DNA from: Heterobasidion occidentale
Lineage: Eukaryota > Basidiomycota > Agaricomycetes > Russulales > Bondarzewiaceae
Reading direction: 5' to 3'
Assembly: GCA_039111635.1 (NCBI GenBank)
Contig: JBCAQO010000007.1
Location: forward strand, 186,001-250,000
Length of the DNA: 64,000 nt
Numbering within the stretch: the stretch's first letter is position 1; each line of letters opens with the position of its first letter. The notes beneath the pieces are model-generated. The model was not told where the DNA came from. It made no database searches and saw nothing but the letters and a program-made list of their open reading frames with translations. Both the position numbers and the translations under genes were made by a program. Below, piece by piece: positions 9,753 to 21,554 of the stretch.

Positions 9753-11153
9753 TCACATCGTTGAAATCATTCTTCGAGCCGGCTCTTGACGATAGCTCTT
9801 CACCTGTTCATCGTCGGTGACACAAGATATCCACCCGCCCGATGATTGAGCCTCCCGTTCACAGTCCCTGACCCACCGTTTCGAGGCTTTGATCGCGCGG
9901 CGGACCTGTTTCCTCTCAAATTCTGCGTACACCTCGGTATCTTCGGTATCCCACCCAGAGTCCCCTACAATCAAAGCATCCGATCCACATGGAGTGACAC
10001 GCGAGAGGCAGGTCGCATATTGAACAGCATTCGGCTGCGGGCACACCGCGTCGATCACTTCACCAGTCGTCCTGCATCGCTTCTTCGGACGGCTAGCACG
10101 CTGTGACGCAAAATTCGGTTGGCCGGGCCTGATTAGACCAGAGCGCGACCTCGCATTATTTGTTCGAGGTGAAGTCACAAACGTCGAAGGGTGAACATGG
10201 TCGTTCCATGTGCAATATGTTGAATATACCACTAACGTCACGCGTTCGGCCTTTTCCATGGAGACTCCATAGATACGAGCAATATCAGAAGTGGTCCTGT
10301 AAGACTGAAGCAATATTGAATCGATCTTCCTGCCAGCATCGCATACCACGAAGTGAGGCTTGACTTTTGAGAAGATGGGCGGCAGAGTGTCGAACGGATA
10401 CGAATGTACAGAGGTGCCTGAGGATTCATCGCCCTCCAGTATATCTTCAGTTTTGTTGCGACGGGAAATAGAAGGAACATCGGGGAATAGCGGCACAAGA
10501 CGGTACTCAAAAATCTCCGCACCGTCGTAAATCTGAGGAAGAGTCAAACCCTACACAGCGCAGAGAAATTCGGAAACGCACATCCTCGATCGATGGAACA
10601 TTGCCGGCCCGGAGGAGAAACTTGACCCAACGATCCCACAGCTTTTCTATTATATCAGCTGAGGGCATTAAAGCCCACCTGTCAGATTCAAACAAATCGC
10701 GCCAATCATGACGGACTGGAGAGTATAAGAACAAGGAAATGCTGCAGAGAAGAGAACGCACGCGATATCGTGTTCGAGTCTGTATCCGTCTGAACGGTAT
10801 CATATTTCATGCCCCATGCCCATTCGAGACGCGATAGCTTGAGACATTGGCCGAGATTAACTTAGACTCAAGAGACGTCTCACGAAGACAACTGACCATA
10901 GGATGATTGCTCCAGTGGCGCTCATGGAAGACATGGCAGAGATGAACCGGAGACTCACTCGCCGAGTCTCCTGTCACGAGGCATTTCGCTACGTCTTGGG
11001 CCTCAGGTGGAAGTGCATCTTTTACTTGGGCTTCACGCCGTTTCGTGTCGTCTAAAAACGATGAGCACCTTGCGTTGACAGCTCGAGAGCGATCGACGTA
11101 CCTGGAGAGCCACAAGAAAGAAACCCGACGTTATCTGAGAGTATCGGAGACAT
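9753..11153 (-). CDS. Small HNH_2-like protein L1
   Basis: Five exons from ATG 11153 (MSPILSDNVGFLSC). Exon 2 carries the HNH core start CLVTGDSASESPVHLCHVF; exon 3 LEWAWGMKYDT...SNTIS; exon 4 RHDWRDLFESDRWALMP; exon 5 (about 780 nt) begins IYDGAEIFEYRLVPL and contains the second family region (SYPFDTLPPIFSKVKPHFVVCDAGRK) and an Arg/Ser/Lys-rich linker. It ends PARRMISTM at 9753. In HNH_2 proteins the last motif is normally LR.D.H..FD; here the His position is Arg (DWRDLF), so nuclease activity is doubtful. About 400 residues, uninterrupted. A CACGTG site lies 88 bp upstream. The right-arm twin at 55,171 has a nonsense codon. Role unknown; HNH folds usually bind or cut nucleic acid. Confidence 0.85.
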
Positions 11154-11240
11154 TATAAGAGATTATAAGGAAGAGAGATGAGGACACTGAAGCTCAAGCG
11201 CTCAAGTGTAGCAAGGTTGAACCAGTGCACCTGAACGCAT

Positions 11241-11246
11241 CACGTG
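11241..11246. promoter_or_regulatory. CACGTG E-box of small HNH L1
   Basis: Palindromic bHLH-type site 88 bp upstream of the ATG at 11,153. Equivalent sites are found at comparable distance upstream of seven other small HNH genes. Confidence 0.6.
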
Positions 11247-11894
11247 TGTTCAGCCTCATGGTGAAGTTATGGTCATCGAATTTCCAGCCCATGCCGATGT
11301 ATGATCATACTCACTTATACAAGATACTAGGTTTCTGATGAAGCGGCCAGTGAAGAGAGGACACTGATGAAATGAGCTGTCACTTTTTCAAGGCAAGACA
11401 GTGTGCCACGAGAAAATTGAGATCGCATAACAAGGCTGATACAGATATTACCCACCACAGAGTAAAATTCAAGGTTCAATGTGCAAGAAAGACATGATAT
11501 AGATCGAGCATAGAGATGTATGGAGTTCGACGAGAGTAACAGGAACAATTAGGGCATATCTGATTCCACCGTCTTCGGGAGGAGTTCTGTAGACTTGACG
11601 CACAGAGATAGCCGTGGGGATCAGTATGAGGAGCTAAGGTCGCAATAGAGAACAGCGGGTGGCCCGCTCGAGGGCGCAGATGTGTTAGCCGGTATTCACA
11701 AAACGAGCAACGTACCAAACACCGCAAAGAACATATCACTCCAGACTACAGCGTCATCGTCAAGGCTCCAGACACAACAGGCACCGAGTAGAAACATCTT
11801 TCACCGAAAAAAGTCTGAAAGGCTTGATACACGAAGCCTGAGGGAGGAAGATGCAGACAGGCAGAACGGTGTGCAGACCGGGAATCTGCGCGCA

Positions 11895-11936
11895 GCCGGG
11901 CCGGCAACGGCTGACTCTTCTCATCACACACCACGA
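11895..11936 (-). other. Conserved TGTGTGATGAGAAG element, copy 2 of 7
   Basis: Matches copy 1: a GC-rich GCCGGGCCGGC segment next to CTCTTCTCATCACACACCAC on the plus strand. Located about 400 bp downstream of the ZnF2 stop. Confidence 0.6.
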
Positions 11937-12330
11937 TGGCAAAAAATCACTTTTTTCCCTCACTGACTTCGACCGTGCACAAAGACAGATGTGAACAGGA
12001 AAGAAAGGTATATTGGGATTCTATTGTGAAAGCTGGAATGCAGGTAAGTAAATTCTTCAAAATTTTGTTCACCACCACTTCATAGATGCTCGTACGGGCT
12101 GACACTGAGGGTCGACTTCGGATCGATTTGGGAGTAGACGTCGACGTTCGCCTTCCTGAGAGGATGTTCTATGGCGAGAAAGAGAAAGTTAGCAATGGAG
12201 GACATCGATAAGGCCGGGTGAGCTGGGTGGACGGCAGAGTGATGGTTACGCAAAAAACGCCCACCTCTTTCCCCACCTCCATATGACTCCATCCACTCCC
12301 CATCCATCGATTATGTGCAGACATCATTCA

Positions 12331-13360
12331 TCAGGGCCACCCGTGGAACGTCCTCTTGTGCGCGAGCAGCGCGTCCGGCCGGCTGAACGTCCCGTCGTTC
12401 TCGCACTCGTCGCACGTCAATGACGCCCGGACGTGCACGCTCGCAGTCCTCCAGTGCCGCCGCAATTCGTAGACTCGCCCAAAGCCGCTCTCACAGTGGT
12501 GGCAGCTCCAGCACGAGCTCAGATATGGAGTCTGCCGCTTGTCCACCCTGGGTGCCCGTGAGATGGCCTTTTGGCGGGTCTGCCCTTGGCCGGCTGCCTT
12601 TACAGACTCCGGAATAAGTCCACTCGCAGGAGCATCCCTGCGGGCGGACATTCTTGATGTAATGGTTATCAGTCGGTTGAGGGTATTACCCTCAAAGTCT
12701 TCGCAGCCATCCGCAACACCCGTGACAACGCCTTCTGGCCGCCTTGGTCGCTGCCCATAGTGCGCATACCTCGCCGTCATCTTGTGAACAGTAGCCGCTC
12801 CTGACATGCATGGGCCGGCTGTAGGTTGATCTAGTATCGGTACTGCGCCGTACTGGGGCTGTGCGACATCGCATGTCGAGTAGTATGGGATCGCCGGCCC
12901 TTCTTGAGCTGACGAAAGAACTTATAAATAAGGAATATTTGGATGAAGGGCATGACTCACCGTACGAGTACATAGGGCCGTTCGCGAGCGATGCTGTCTG
13001 GTGATAGCTCCCTCCAGCGGGCATCATCGGCTGGGGAGAGTGGATACCGCCAATGGCAACGGACCATGGTCCGGCCATGCCGTGGTCAGGCAAGAGACGG
13101 ACTGATGCCCACTCCGTCATGGCACACTGCTAGATGAGACAGGCGAGTCTCACGGTAGCGATATGTCAACAGAGTGGAAGCGTACAATCGGCTCATGTTG
13201 ATGCGCCACAATGTTGCATCGTGTCATCCACGGCGAAGGATTGAGCGTCGGCATGAAACGCGCTGACGTCGGGAAAGCCCATTTTGATTTGCCGTTGTGC
13301 TGCGAGGAGAGTCCTCTTCCAGTTTCGAGGGTCGTACGACTGGTGGTTTGGGTATGACAC
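12331..13360 (-). pseudogene. C2H2 zinc-finger gene ZnF2, left arm, disabled at the 5' end
   Basis: Three-exon structure as in the other ZnF genes. The start codon that is ATG in the right-arm twin (52,994) and in ZnF3 reads GTG here (13,360-13,358). A 2-nt deletion in exon 1 (CAACATTG for CAACACACTG) then shifts the frame to a stop. Exons 2 and 3 remain open and encode SHxxHHCESGFGRVYELRRHWRTASVH-type and CDEC...FSRPDALLAHKRTFH fingers with all zinc ligands. The damage is confined to the 5' end, so loss looks recent, unless translation starts elsewhere. The palindromic TATA at 13,426 is still present. Confidence 0.7.
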
Positions 13361-13425
13361 TGGGACAAGTATGTTGAGGGTGAGTGGACCGGGTGGGAGT
13401 GCCTCTGTTCCAAGTCTCTCCTTTA

Positions 13426-13440
13426 GCTTATAAGCGAGCC
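13426..13440. promoter_or_regulatory. Palindromic TATA element of ZnF2 (left)
   Basis: GCTTATAAGC followed by GAGCC, about 70 bp upstream of the former start codon. Identical to the element at ZnF1. Confidence 0.6.
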
Positions 13441-13454
13441 GTTCAAGGAAATGG

Positions 13455-13770
13455 CAAACGCGTCTGCTTGTCCCGCCTTCTTTCAAGGCCTGACTTGGGG
13501 CTCCATTCTCGCTTCGGGACTGGGCGTCCGAATTAGGTGAGTGGCGGGAGCAGCCTTCGAATTGTGCTTCATCTTCTCTTCCCGTTTTCCAACTCAGAGC
13601 CGAAGCAAACTTAAATTTTACCCTCATTCGCAAAGCCTCGTGCCCCTCGCCGCGCACAATGGGCAGAATACGGCTTATGAGAACAACAATGGGTCGTCTG
13701 GTGCGTGGCATCCACGTCCGAACCTCATCCTCACGATAGCCTGTCCCGTCTCGTCTAATTGGTGACTGAT
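13455..13770 (+). ncRNA. Divergent spliced-looking transcript opposite ZnF2 (left)
   Basis: Begins with ATGGCAAACGCGTCTGC, keeps the GTGAGTGGCGGG donor (about 13,530) and ACTCAG acceptor. Joining the exons gives a short frame (MANASACPAFFQGL...) ending near 13,730. The C-terminal sequence resembling the ZnF1 version (HPRPNL...ACPVSS) lies in another frame, so coding is not conserved across copies. Confidence 0.35.
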
Positions 13771-14197
13771 GGATGGCGCATCTGACGGCATCGATATCTC
13801 AGGGCAAAATGCAACGCCGGAGGAGCCACTCTCCTGGCCATTTGCGCTTCATTTTTGGGGCGATGCGTAACCCCCAAATCTGGCGTTTTTTCCCGGCACC
13901 GTCATCTTTTAGTGTGTGAACAGTTCGTGCTTCTAAGGCGATGCACCCCCTCTACGGTTCGGGACGAACCTGACTACAAATTTCGCCTCATCCCATCGGC
14001 ATTCCCTTCATTGTTGTGCTCCGCTGTTCAGCGATGGCGGGTGCGCAGTATGAGTCTCGCCTTTCTACAAAATGGAAATAGAGCAGTAGACCGTATCCAG
14101 GGCTTCCGGCTTGGACAATTCAGCCAGACTATCAGCTAGCTCACATTAGAGCCAGAGGAGCTTTGAGCCTTGTCGATAGTACGCACACGTTAGTTAT

Positions 14198-14446
14198 TTA
14201 ACAAATTTGAATCAAAGATTGAGATGCATTCAGAGCAGCGTTATTTTTGTTGGAGGAAACGAATGATTGGGAAAATCCAAGGGCTTTTGCCTCGCTCTTG
14301 AAGACAATAAACAAGCATTGACAGGCCACGGTGATTTTCTGCTTCTCACATGTCTTAGCAAGCCCATAATTATCATTCAGTGCATAGAGTACATAAGCAA
14401 CATAAGTGGCTGTCGACATTCTAGTACCGCAATACCGTCTGATCAA
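14198..14446 (-). other. Conserved open segment downstream of large HNH (left)
   Basis: Starts about 90 bp past the large-HNH stop on the same strand. It has an 82-codon frame including YVLYALNDNYGLA and KITVA.QCLFIV. The homologous segments downstream of the other two large HNH genes (27,323-27,763 and 51,786-52,364) are open in the same frame, for 146 and 192 codons. Many differences between copies change amino acids, so it may be 3' UTR. A possible intron (GTGAGTATCGG to TTGGTCAG) would link it to the large-HNH transcript. Confidence 0.25.
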
Positions 14447-14535
14447 GTCAACGATAAGAAAAAACTACATGCCTATGATCTAAGAGACTGAAACCGATCC
14501 TTTCGCGCCGATACTCACATGATGAACCGATCTGT

Positions 14536-17500
14536 TTAGATCGTTTCGCCCAACGACCGTCTAGAGTACCTCCTCTTCTTCCCCGATTTGGATGACTTAC
14601 GACCCTTACTGTCTTGCTCATTGTTGTCTGTGTGCTTCGACCCTGAGTCTCTCCGGTCGCCCGTGGATTCGTCCTTGTCTTGCGTACGTGTCACGTTCAC
14701 AGGCATCTTATCAGTCATACCTTGTGAACCAGATGCTACGGGGGGATCCTCTCCCTGGTCTTGAGCGAAGGAGACCCTCCGATTCGACATGGAAGGCATC
14801 ATATTAGGCTTCATCCGGTCTGTGAACCTCTTGCTCCTCGCCGGCAGTGGAATACGGGAACCTGACAGGCCCGCTTCACCTTCTGATGGCCGTGTGACTC
14901 GCCTCCGTTTCTGCTCCGGCGGATACTCCATGGCCCCTTCGCCTCTGCTCTTGCTGGATTTGTGGTTCGAAGAGTGTTCGGTCGTACGAGTATCTTGGTC
15001 AGCAGAGGCAAGTCCTCGTGAAGAGGCCGGCAGACGTCGAGTGATCCTCTGGCTCTGCGGGTCTCCTCCGACGCGTCCAGGTACGTCGAGCGGTGCACTT
15101 GCTCCCGTGTGAGGAACATTAGCCAGAGGTGATACTTTACCTTTGCCCAGATGTCCTGAAGTATGTCCAGTGTCATTGGCGTGCGATCCACTTACAGCCT
15201 GAGAGCGTTTCGCTGTTGTCAAAGTGTTGTCTTGTGAAGCAATTGAACCGGCGCCAAGAGCACGAGATTTGGCTGGTAGCGAGTCACGTCTAAGAGATCC
15301 TGAGGGACGACCAGAGTCCCTGGTCTTGGATCCAGCTGGAGGAGAACGGTGTCTTACTGTCGTCCAGTCCGAGTTTTCCTGCGCGGTCGTCGTGTTCTGT
15401 ATCGGTATGCCGCTACCAGCTGTCAATTTCCCAGATTGAGTGATTTCCTGTCGAAATGGTTTCCCTACGTCAGCCCTGTTCCACGCATTGGTCTGGATGG
15501 CCGTCGGAATCTTCGTCGGTATACTACGACGTGCCTGGCCGGATGTACCGACCGGGGCCTTCCCGGATGTGACTGACTTCCCCTCTGCCGCCACTTGGCT
15601 GTACAAGGGGACCTCGATGGGCTTGACCGGAGCAGGTACAGCAAGACTGATAGCCCCGGCGGGTGCGATGGTTTCAGCGGGTTCGGCGGGAACGACGGAT
15701 GGAGCAGCGGGGTTGGTGTCCAGAGCAGGGAGGGATACGGCAATGGATGAGTGAGAAGGCTCGGTAGGATGGCCTGATCCTGCCGGGTTTGAGCCCGGCG
15801 CAGGAGCTTGGATTTCTGGAGCATCCAAGGCATCCGCAATGGAATGGCCAGTTCGAGCTTCTTTCTTCTTTTGGCGGTCAGAAGCGCGCTGACTCCTGTC
15901 GGACTCCGTCGGGCCATCATTCCGCTCTGCCCTCGCGTGTAGACGATCGGTAATGTCCACGGCACCGTCTCCAAGCGTTCCAGATACCATTGCACTGGCT
16001 TGCTCCTGCTCCTCGCTTGATTTCTTGTCGTTTGATGCCGGCGGCGGGGACTTAGAGTAGAATTCAGATGGAGCCACTGCATTGACCCACGAGAGATAGA
16101 TGTTGTACATTTTAATCAGTGACTCTATTGCTCGATATTCGTTGATTTTGAAGACGAGAGCGACCGCCGCTGCATGGTCCCGCAGTTTCGACTCGCTAAG
16201 TTTCTCCCCTGCGTTTATGAGAACGAAATGCGGTAGGGCATGGGAGCGAAGAACCGGCAATGTATCGAATGGGTAACTGTGGGATGACCACTTTGATCCG
16301 GCAGCGGGAAGTTTCATTTTTGATGTACTGTCTTGAGTGGCGGGGATTTCTGTCTCAGTTGTAGGAAGGCCTGTTTCCGTTTGAGTGCTGGCATCTACAT
16401 ATGAATGGCGAGTGTTTGATGATGGGGAGTCTCCATCAGCAATACAGTTGGATTTTTGCGCAGATAATTGAGGCCGAAGATCAGGAGGACCGAGATGCGA
16501 TGCAGTGACATGGGAATCGACTGCAGGATGATTGACCACAGAAACAGCAGGCGGTGACGGGTCAGATTCGGATGCGGTGCGGTCACCGTCCGAGGTGGTC
16601 GGCGGTATGGGGTTAGATCTGGAGGAGCTATGATAAGCATTCGAGGTGGTCGATGAGATGGGGTCATCATCCCGCTTGAACCGAAAGATGTTGGTAATTT
16701 CTTTCCTAAGTGGAACGAGGCGATATTCAAAGACGTCCTCCTCGCCATAGAGCTAGAACACACAATCAGCAACAAGGATCACGAGCATGATGAATCAAGG
16801 CTCACCGACATGATGTCCGGGGGGTGGTTGGATGGGGATAACTCGAGAGCCACTCTCCGGGCGTCAAAGGCATCGATGATCTTCAATGAAGGCATTAAGA
16901 GGAACAGGTTCTGATCATAGTTCCAATGCCAATCCCTACGGACTAGCAATCAAGTAAAACCAATCAGAAAAAGGAAGCGCAGGGTAGAAGAGGGCTTCTC
17001 ACTTCTAACAATGTTTCTAGGCTCGTCAACGTGGAGACTTTTGTACTTTTGGCCTAGAGCCCACTCGCATCTCGTGAGCTACAAATCAATCAATCGCCGC
17101 TCATACCCGGCAATAGGAATTGACTCACCAGTTTAGGCTGGCCGTTCCAGGCTTGGGGGAGAAGGTGAGCGTTTTCCACGCCTGTTTCCGTCGCCAGGTC
17201 GCGGGTAAGCAGACATTGTCCGCCGTTTGGATCTAAATCGTTCACATAGTTCTTGCTGATGGCGCTCGTAGATACGCCAAGGGGGCGCCTATATGTGAAA
17301 TGTAGTAATCTAGACGGGGGCTCGTCCTCGTCCGGAGACCTGTCGCCAGGACTGTATGGAGGGTCATCGTCGCTCCCCTCCACTTCTTCGTCTGACTCAG
17401 CGGCATATTCCTCTTTCGAAATGTCTGGTGGACCTGCGTTCGTCTCCAAGGAATCTCCCCTGAGTCAAGAGGAAGGGGAGGAAGAGGGCTTAATTGGCTA

Positions 17501-17646
17501 TCGTTGAGTTCATGGCTCGGGCTATGTGTTCTCGCCGTGCCGAAGTCGTCGTTGAGTCCGGTGTCGGCCAAGCCCGGATCGGAAGCCACACCTATGCGCG
17601 CAAGAGCAGGAGTAGTAGATGACTGAATGGAAGGGGTCGTGGACAT
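14536..17646 (-). pseudogene. Large HNH_2 protein, left arm, one frameshift in exon 1
   Basis: Four exons from ATG 17646 (MSTTPSIQSS). Exon 1 is acidic and carries CLLTRDLATETGVENAHLLPQAW; exon 2 LGQKYKSLHVDEPRNIVK; exon 3 RRDWHWNYDQNLFLLMP. H (AHLLP), N and H (DWHWNYD) of the HNH fold are present. Exon 4 starts LYGEEDVFEYRLVPL, then a Ser/Thr/Pro-rich region, the second family region (SYPFDTLPVLRSHALPHFVLINAGEKL), and a long disordered basic tail with PPEQKRRRVTR, RRVSFAQD (PP1-docking type) and KSGKKRRYSRR. One C is missing near 17,453 relative to the spacer copy (GAATCTCCCC for GAATCCTCCC), which breaks exon 1 before the HNH motif. All else is open. Either a recent null allele or a sequence error. 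Confidence 0.75.
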
Positions 17647-17732
17647 AATTTGCAAGATCGTCAAGCTGGGAGGAGGCGAAGGGAAGGATTGAGAAACAAG
17701 TTGATTGAGAGGCAGAGGGAAAGGTACCACAC

Positions 17733-17738
17733 TTTATA
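17733..17738 (-). promoter_or_regulatory. TATA box of large HNH (left)
   Basis: TATAAA on the minus strand within AGTATAAAGT, about 90 bp upstream of the ATG. The same box and spacing occur at 31,256 and 48,412. Confidence 0.6.
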
Positions 17739-18099
17739 CTGTCGCAGTGTTTGCTACTTTGCCACAGACACATGAAGCGTGTGGTTGAATGTCGTGCCGA
17801 ACTGAAAGCCACACCGTGGATAAGGGCTTATTCTGAGGGATCGACACATGAGGGAGGTAGCGCCAGATCACAACAAAGCAATTCTTACCTGTATGCCACA
17901 ACACATGGGTCCATTTCTATGGCGATCGAGTTACACGAAGAGGGAGAGAGGCGCGGTGATCACGATGAAGAAGTGCCTCGCGATAATTTTACACTGAGTT
18001 GACTGACGAGCAAACGTAGATGGTACAATTTGGTCGCAAAGAATACACATGGCAGTCCAGCAAATATACAGATATGGTCGTGTGTGCGTTGGGGATACG

Positions 18100-19495
18100 T
18101 TACACTGTCGAAATCAATCTTCGAGCCGGCTCTTGACGATAGCTCTTCACCTGTTCATCGTCGGTGACACAAGATATCCACCCGCCCGACGATTGAGCCT
18201 CCCGTTCACAGTCCCTGACCCACCGTTTCGAGGCTTTGATCGCGCGGCGGAGCTGTTTCCTCTCAAATTCCGCATCCACCTCGGTATCCCACCCAGAATC
18301 CCCTATAATCAAAACGTCCGATCCACATGGAGAGACACGCGACAGGGAGGTGGCATATCTAACAACATCCGGCTGCGGGCACACCGTGTCGATGACTTCA
18401 ACAGTCGCTCTGGATCGTTTCATCGGGCGACGAGCACGCTGTGATGCAGAATTCGGTTGGCCGGGTCTGATTAGGCCAGAGCGCGACCGCGAATCATTCC
18501 TTCGAGGTGCAATCACAAATGTCGCAGGGTAAGCATGGTCGTTCCATGCGCAATATGTTGAGTACACCACGATCTTCGCACGATCGGCCTTTTCCCTGGA
18601 AACTCCATAAATACGAGCAATGTCAGAAGTAGTCCTGTAAGACTTGAGCAAAATTGATCTGATTTTCCTGCCAGCATCGTATACCACGAAGTGAGGCTTG
18701 ACTCTTGAGAAGATGGGCGGCAGAGTGTCGAACGGATAAGAATGTACAGAGGTGCCTGAGGATCCATCGCCTTCCGGTACATCTTCAGTTTTTTTGCGAC
18801 GGGAAATAGAAGGAACATCGGGGAATAGCGGCACCAGATGGTACTCGAAAATCTCCGCACCGTCGTAAATCTGAGGAAGAGTCAAGCTCTACACAGCGCA
18901 GCGGAATTCGGAAACGCACATCCTCGATCGATGGAACATTGCCATCCCGGAGGGGAAACTTGACCCAACGATCCCACAGCTTGTCGATTATATCAATCGA
19001 GGGCATTAAAGCCCACCTGTCAGATTCAAACAAATCGCGCCAATCATGACGGACTGGAGACTGTCAGAGCAAAGAGATACTGCAGAGAAGAGGACGCACG
19101 CGATATCGTGTTCGAGTCTTGATCCATCTGAATGGTGTCATATTTCATGCCCCATGCCCATTCGAGACGCGATAGCTTGATAGATTGGCTGAGGTTAGCT
19201 TAGACGCAAGAGACGTCACGTCTGACAAAGTCGACTGACCATAGGATGATTGCTCCAGTGGCGCTCATGGAAGACATGACAGAGATGAACCGGAGACTCA
19301 GTCGCCGAGTCTCCTGTCACGAGGCATCTCTCTGTATCTTTAGGCTCAGCTGGAGCAGGGTTGCTTGATCTGGTTCGACGCCGTTTCTTGTCTAGAAAGA
19401 TTGAGCACTTCGCGCATGAACGGGGATAGAAACATACTTGGAGAGTTGCGTGACAAAGAGGTGGATTCAATCTTCTTAGACAGGCTAGCAGCCAT
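18100..19495 (-). CDS. Small HNH_2-like protein L2
   Basis: Five exons from ATG 19495 (MAASLSKKIESTS). Motifs in order: CLVTGDSATESPVHLCHVFHERHW, LEWAWGMKYDT...SNTIS, RHDWRDLFESDRWALMP, IYDGAEIFEYRLVPLFPD, SYPFDTLPPIFSRVKPHFVV, then a basic linker and PARRLISTV. The last HNH His is Arg. No interruptions. It ends about 450 bp before the large-HNH ATG on the same strand, an arrangement repeated at 31,623/31,169 and 48,060/48,504. Exon 1 and the C-terminal part match the right-arm twin (46,662), while the middle of that twin matches the spacer gene at 35,596. Confidence 0.85.
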
Positions 19496-19587
19496 TGGAG
19501 AAAAACCTGAGAAGGAGGGATGAGGACACTGAAACGCGATGGCGAAGTCGAACATCTCAGTTGTAGTGTCACGTACTCGTATCCGGA

Positions 19588-19593
19588 CACGTG
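19588..19593. promoter_or_regulatory. CACGTG E-box of small HNH L2
   Basis: Palindromic site 93 bp upstream of the ATG, embedded in alternating purine/pyrimidine sequence (GTGCACGCGTGAC) similar to the small-HNH promoters at 33,098 and 46,546. Confidence 0.6.
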
Positions 19594-20867
19594 CACGCGT
19601 GACTGACGTGTTGCACGCGGCATCTCTCTTCGTACGGTCTGGCATGATGGATACACGGTGTGTATATCGAGTCATTACAGAATGAAAACGATGGAGCCGC
19701 TCGCGATATGACAATCTAATTCGATGACACCTCCACGTTCACTGTTCAACTCGGCCCTCTTTCGCTAACCCAGCATCTGCTTTCTCGTACTCTCCACCAT
19801 TGGAGGAGGTCGTGCGTTCTCGGCAACAGTTTCATGTAGTCTGGAGGGCACAGGTGCCGCGACATGATTCTAGGTAGGTAATGAAGTGTGAGCGGTGTCG
19901 TGGCGTGAGTGTTGTCGTCAGGTGTGACCGTTCTTTACTGAGCAGCGACCATCGCACTCGTTCCCGTTGACATCACCGTCGCCAATCGATCTGGGTATGG
20001 ATGTGAGTTGGGCTGTGATCTGATGCAAGTGACGCGGTCACAATGATGTGAGCGTGGCGCATGCAGACACGTCGTTGCTCACCTTGCCAATACTTGTGAA
20101 TAGTGAGCATGCTAGCACTCAAGATAGATGTATAAACAGACTGATGTGCGCGTCTCTTCTCTATTAGCATATTGTGGGCAACATCGGCATGAGCGAGGTT
20201 TGAAAACAGCGGGCAACGGACGAACACTGCAGCGGTCATTGTGACTACTGTCTCTTTCCGCCTTCCTATGTCAGTCTTGCGCCATGATTTATGATTGGGC
20301 ACTGTGGCAGAGATCTGGAAAGGGTTGCACTCAACCTAGGTGCCAGGAAGGCCACGCATGATTAGGAGAGATGCTAAAGAGCGCCATCGCTGGGTGTCTC
20401 CTCGACCTCGGAAATTGATGTCATTGCATAAATCGCAGGGGCACCAAAGCCTGACAAATGCGAACAGGGAACGTAGTTCAGGATGCAAATGACATGAGGC
20501 TCACGAATTCCAGTTGCGATAGCGCGCAGGTTTCCTCGCGGCCGGTCATAGATCATTCGTTATCGCGGGATGTGCAGCCCCAACGATACTGCCACAAAGA
20601 CCCACAAAGGAAGAACATACGTGATCAATTCGAACCAGGACCAAATGAACGGGCAGCATACTTGTGGTAACGGTGCCCTCCAGCCACAAAATTATCTGCC
20701 CTCAGCTGAGCGCAGTGGCAAAGCTCAAGAAACAAACGTTTCTTCATCGCTTCTCTCCCGGACACGAGGGAATATGTGAGCAATGGCCGTCAGCTTGAAC
20801 TGGAATTTCAACCATTACCCAACACTGTCCGTATTCTTCACCTACAGCCATACCATGTCTTCCCAAT

Positions 20868-21554
20868 TTGCCAATCCACCAGCCAATTCGGCTAGGCGAC
20901 ATTCCCATGGACCGCGCTCATCGACGTCTTCGCCGGTGCTGGCGCACTGGATGCCACAACACACGCGACGCAACGCTTGGTGCTTTGGGACATTCTGCAC
21001 ACTTCCCGGTAGCGAAGGCGATGCTGAACGCTCTATTTGTAGAACGCGCAGGCGCTACTTGAATCGTCAAGGCGGACGGCTACTTCATCCCGCGTATGCA
21101 ACGGCACAGGGGCCATTCTAAGATGCCGCGTAGGACTCATTTCCAGGAGATGATGCCGACCCCAGAGAACAGCAGGTTCAAGGCAGCGCTCACCGTACAG
21201 GGTGCGTAACTCATCCTACTCGTCTCATGCCTATATTGAATCTACCTTCATGGAAGCATAGGCTAAAGAGCCCTGGCTGCTCGATTACAAGCTGCGAGAC
21301 TCTTCACGGAATATCGAGCGATCATACATGACGGAGTCGTGCATCACCCGTGTTCCGCGCACGACAACGTACGAGTCACAGATCTCGTGGCGCAAGTCAA
21401 TGAGACCGGCACCTTCACGGCTGTACCTGCTATCTCTGAAGAGGCAGAGGCGGCCTGCAAGGCTGAACAAGCGATCTCACATCGATACGCCCACCAAAGG
21501 CCCATCTGGATACCTAGAGCAACTGTGAGGGCTATATACTCAAACAAAGACTAG
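20868..21554 (+). pseudogene. Unidentified multi-exon gene remnant in block X (left)
   Basis: Open pieces include KAMLNALFVERAGAT, then an in-frame TGA (21,060-21,062) followed by IVKADGYFIPRMQRHRG, an intron-like GTGCGTAAC...GCATAG (about 21,199-21,262), and ARLFTEYRAIIHDGVVHHPC.. with DLVAQVNETGT. The right-arm copy shares the TGA; the spacer copy has TTA at this point. I do not recognise the protein. It was probably inactive before the arms were duplicated. Confidence 0.4.

Larger units (their letters stand above)
11154..12330. other. ZnF2-to-HNH spacer with conserved blocks
   Basis: On the minus strand, downstream of the ZnF2 stop, an exon-like segment is followed by a donor (GTGGGCG) and a textbook acceptor region (branch-like CTAAC, pyrimidine tract, CCATAG, about 12,165). 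Then comes hydrophobic-looking sequence near 11,330-11,740. The same ~1.2 kb lies between ZnF and small HNH in three other units but is full of stops in different places. It may be a 3' UTR with an intron plus remnants of an extra gene; the hydrophobic stretches hint at a former membrane protein. The seven-copy element is at about 11,895-11,936. Confidence 0.4.

Noticed and set aside
11327..11740. Intact membrane-protein gene in the ZnF-HNH spacer
   Set aside because: Hydrophobic stretches recur in several spacers, but frames and stops differ from copy to copy and no consistent exon chain could be built.
13193..13711. Long frame extending upstream of ZnF2 (and 52,685-53,206 on the right) as a longer N-terminus
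   Set aside because: The TATA palindrome lies inside it, about 70 bp before the expected start, and the third copy (ZnF3) is out of frame there, so the region is promoter and 5' UTR.
15465..16082. 205-codon open frame on the minus strand overlapping the left large HNH gene
   Set aside because: It is a shifted-frame shadow of exon 4 of the large HNH gene; the low-complexity Ser/Pro/Ala tail keeps alternative frames open, and the same happens at 28,894-29,553 and 50,595-51,080.
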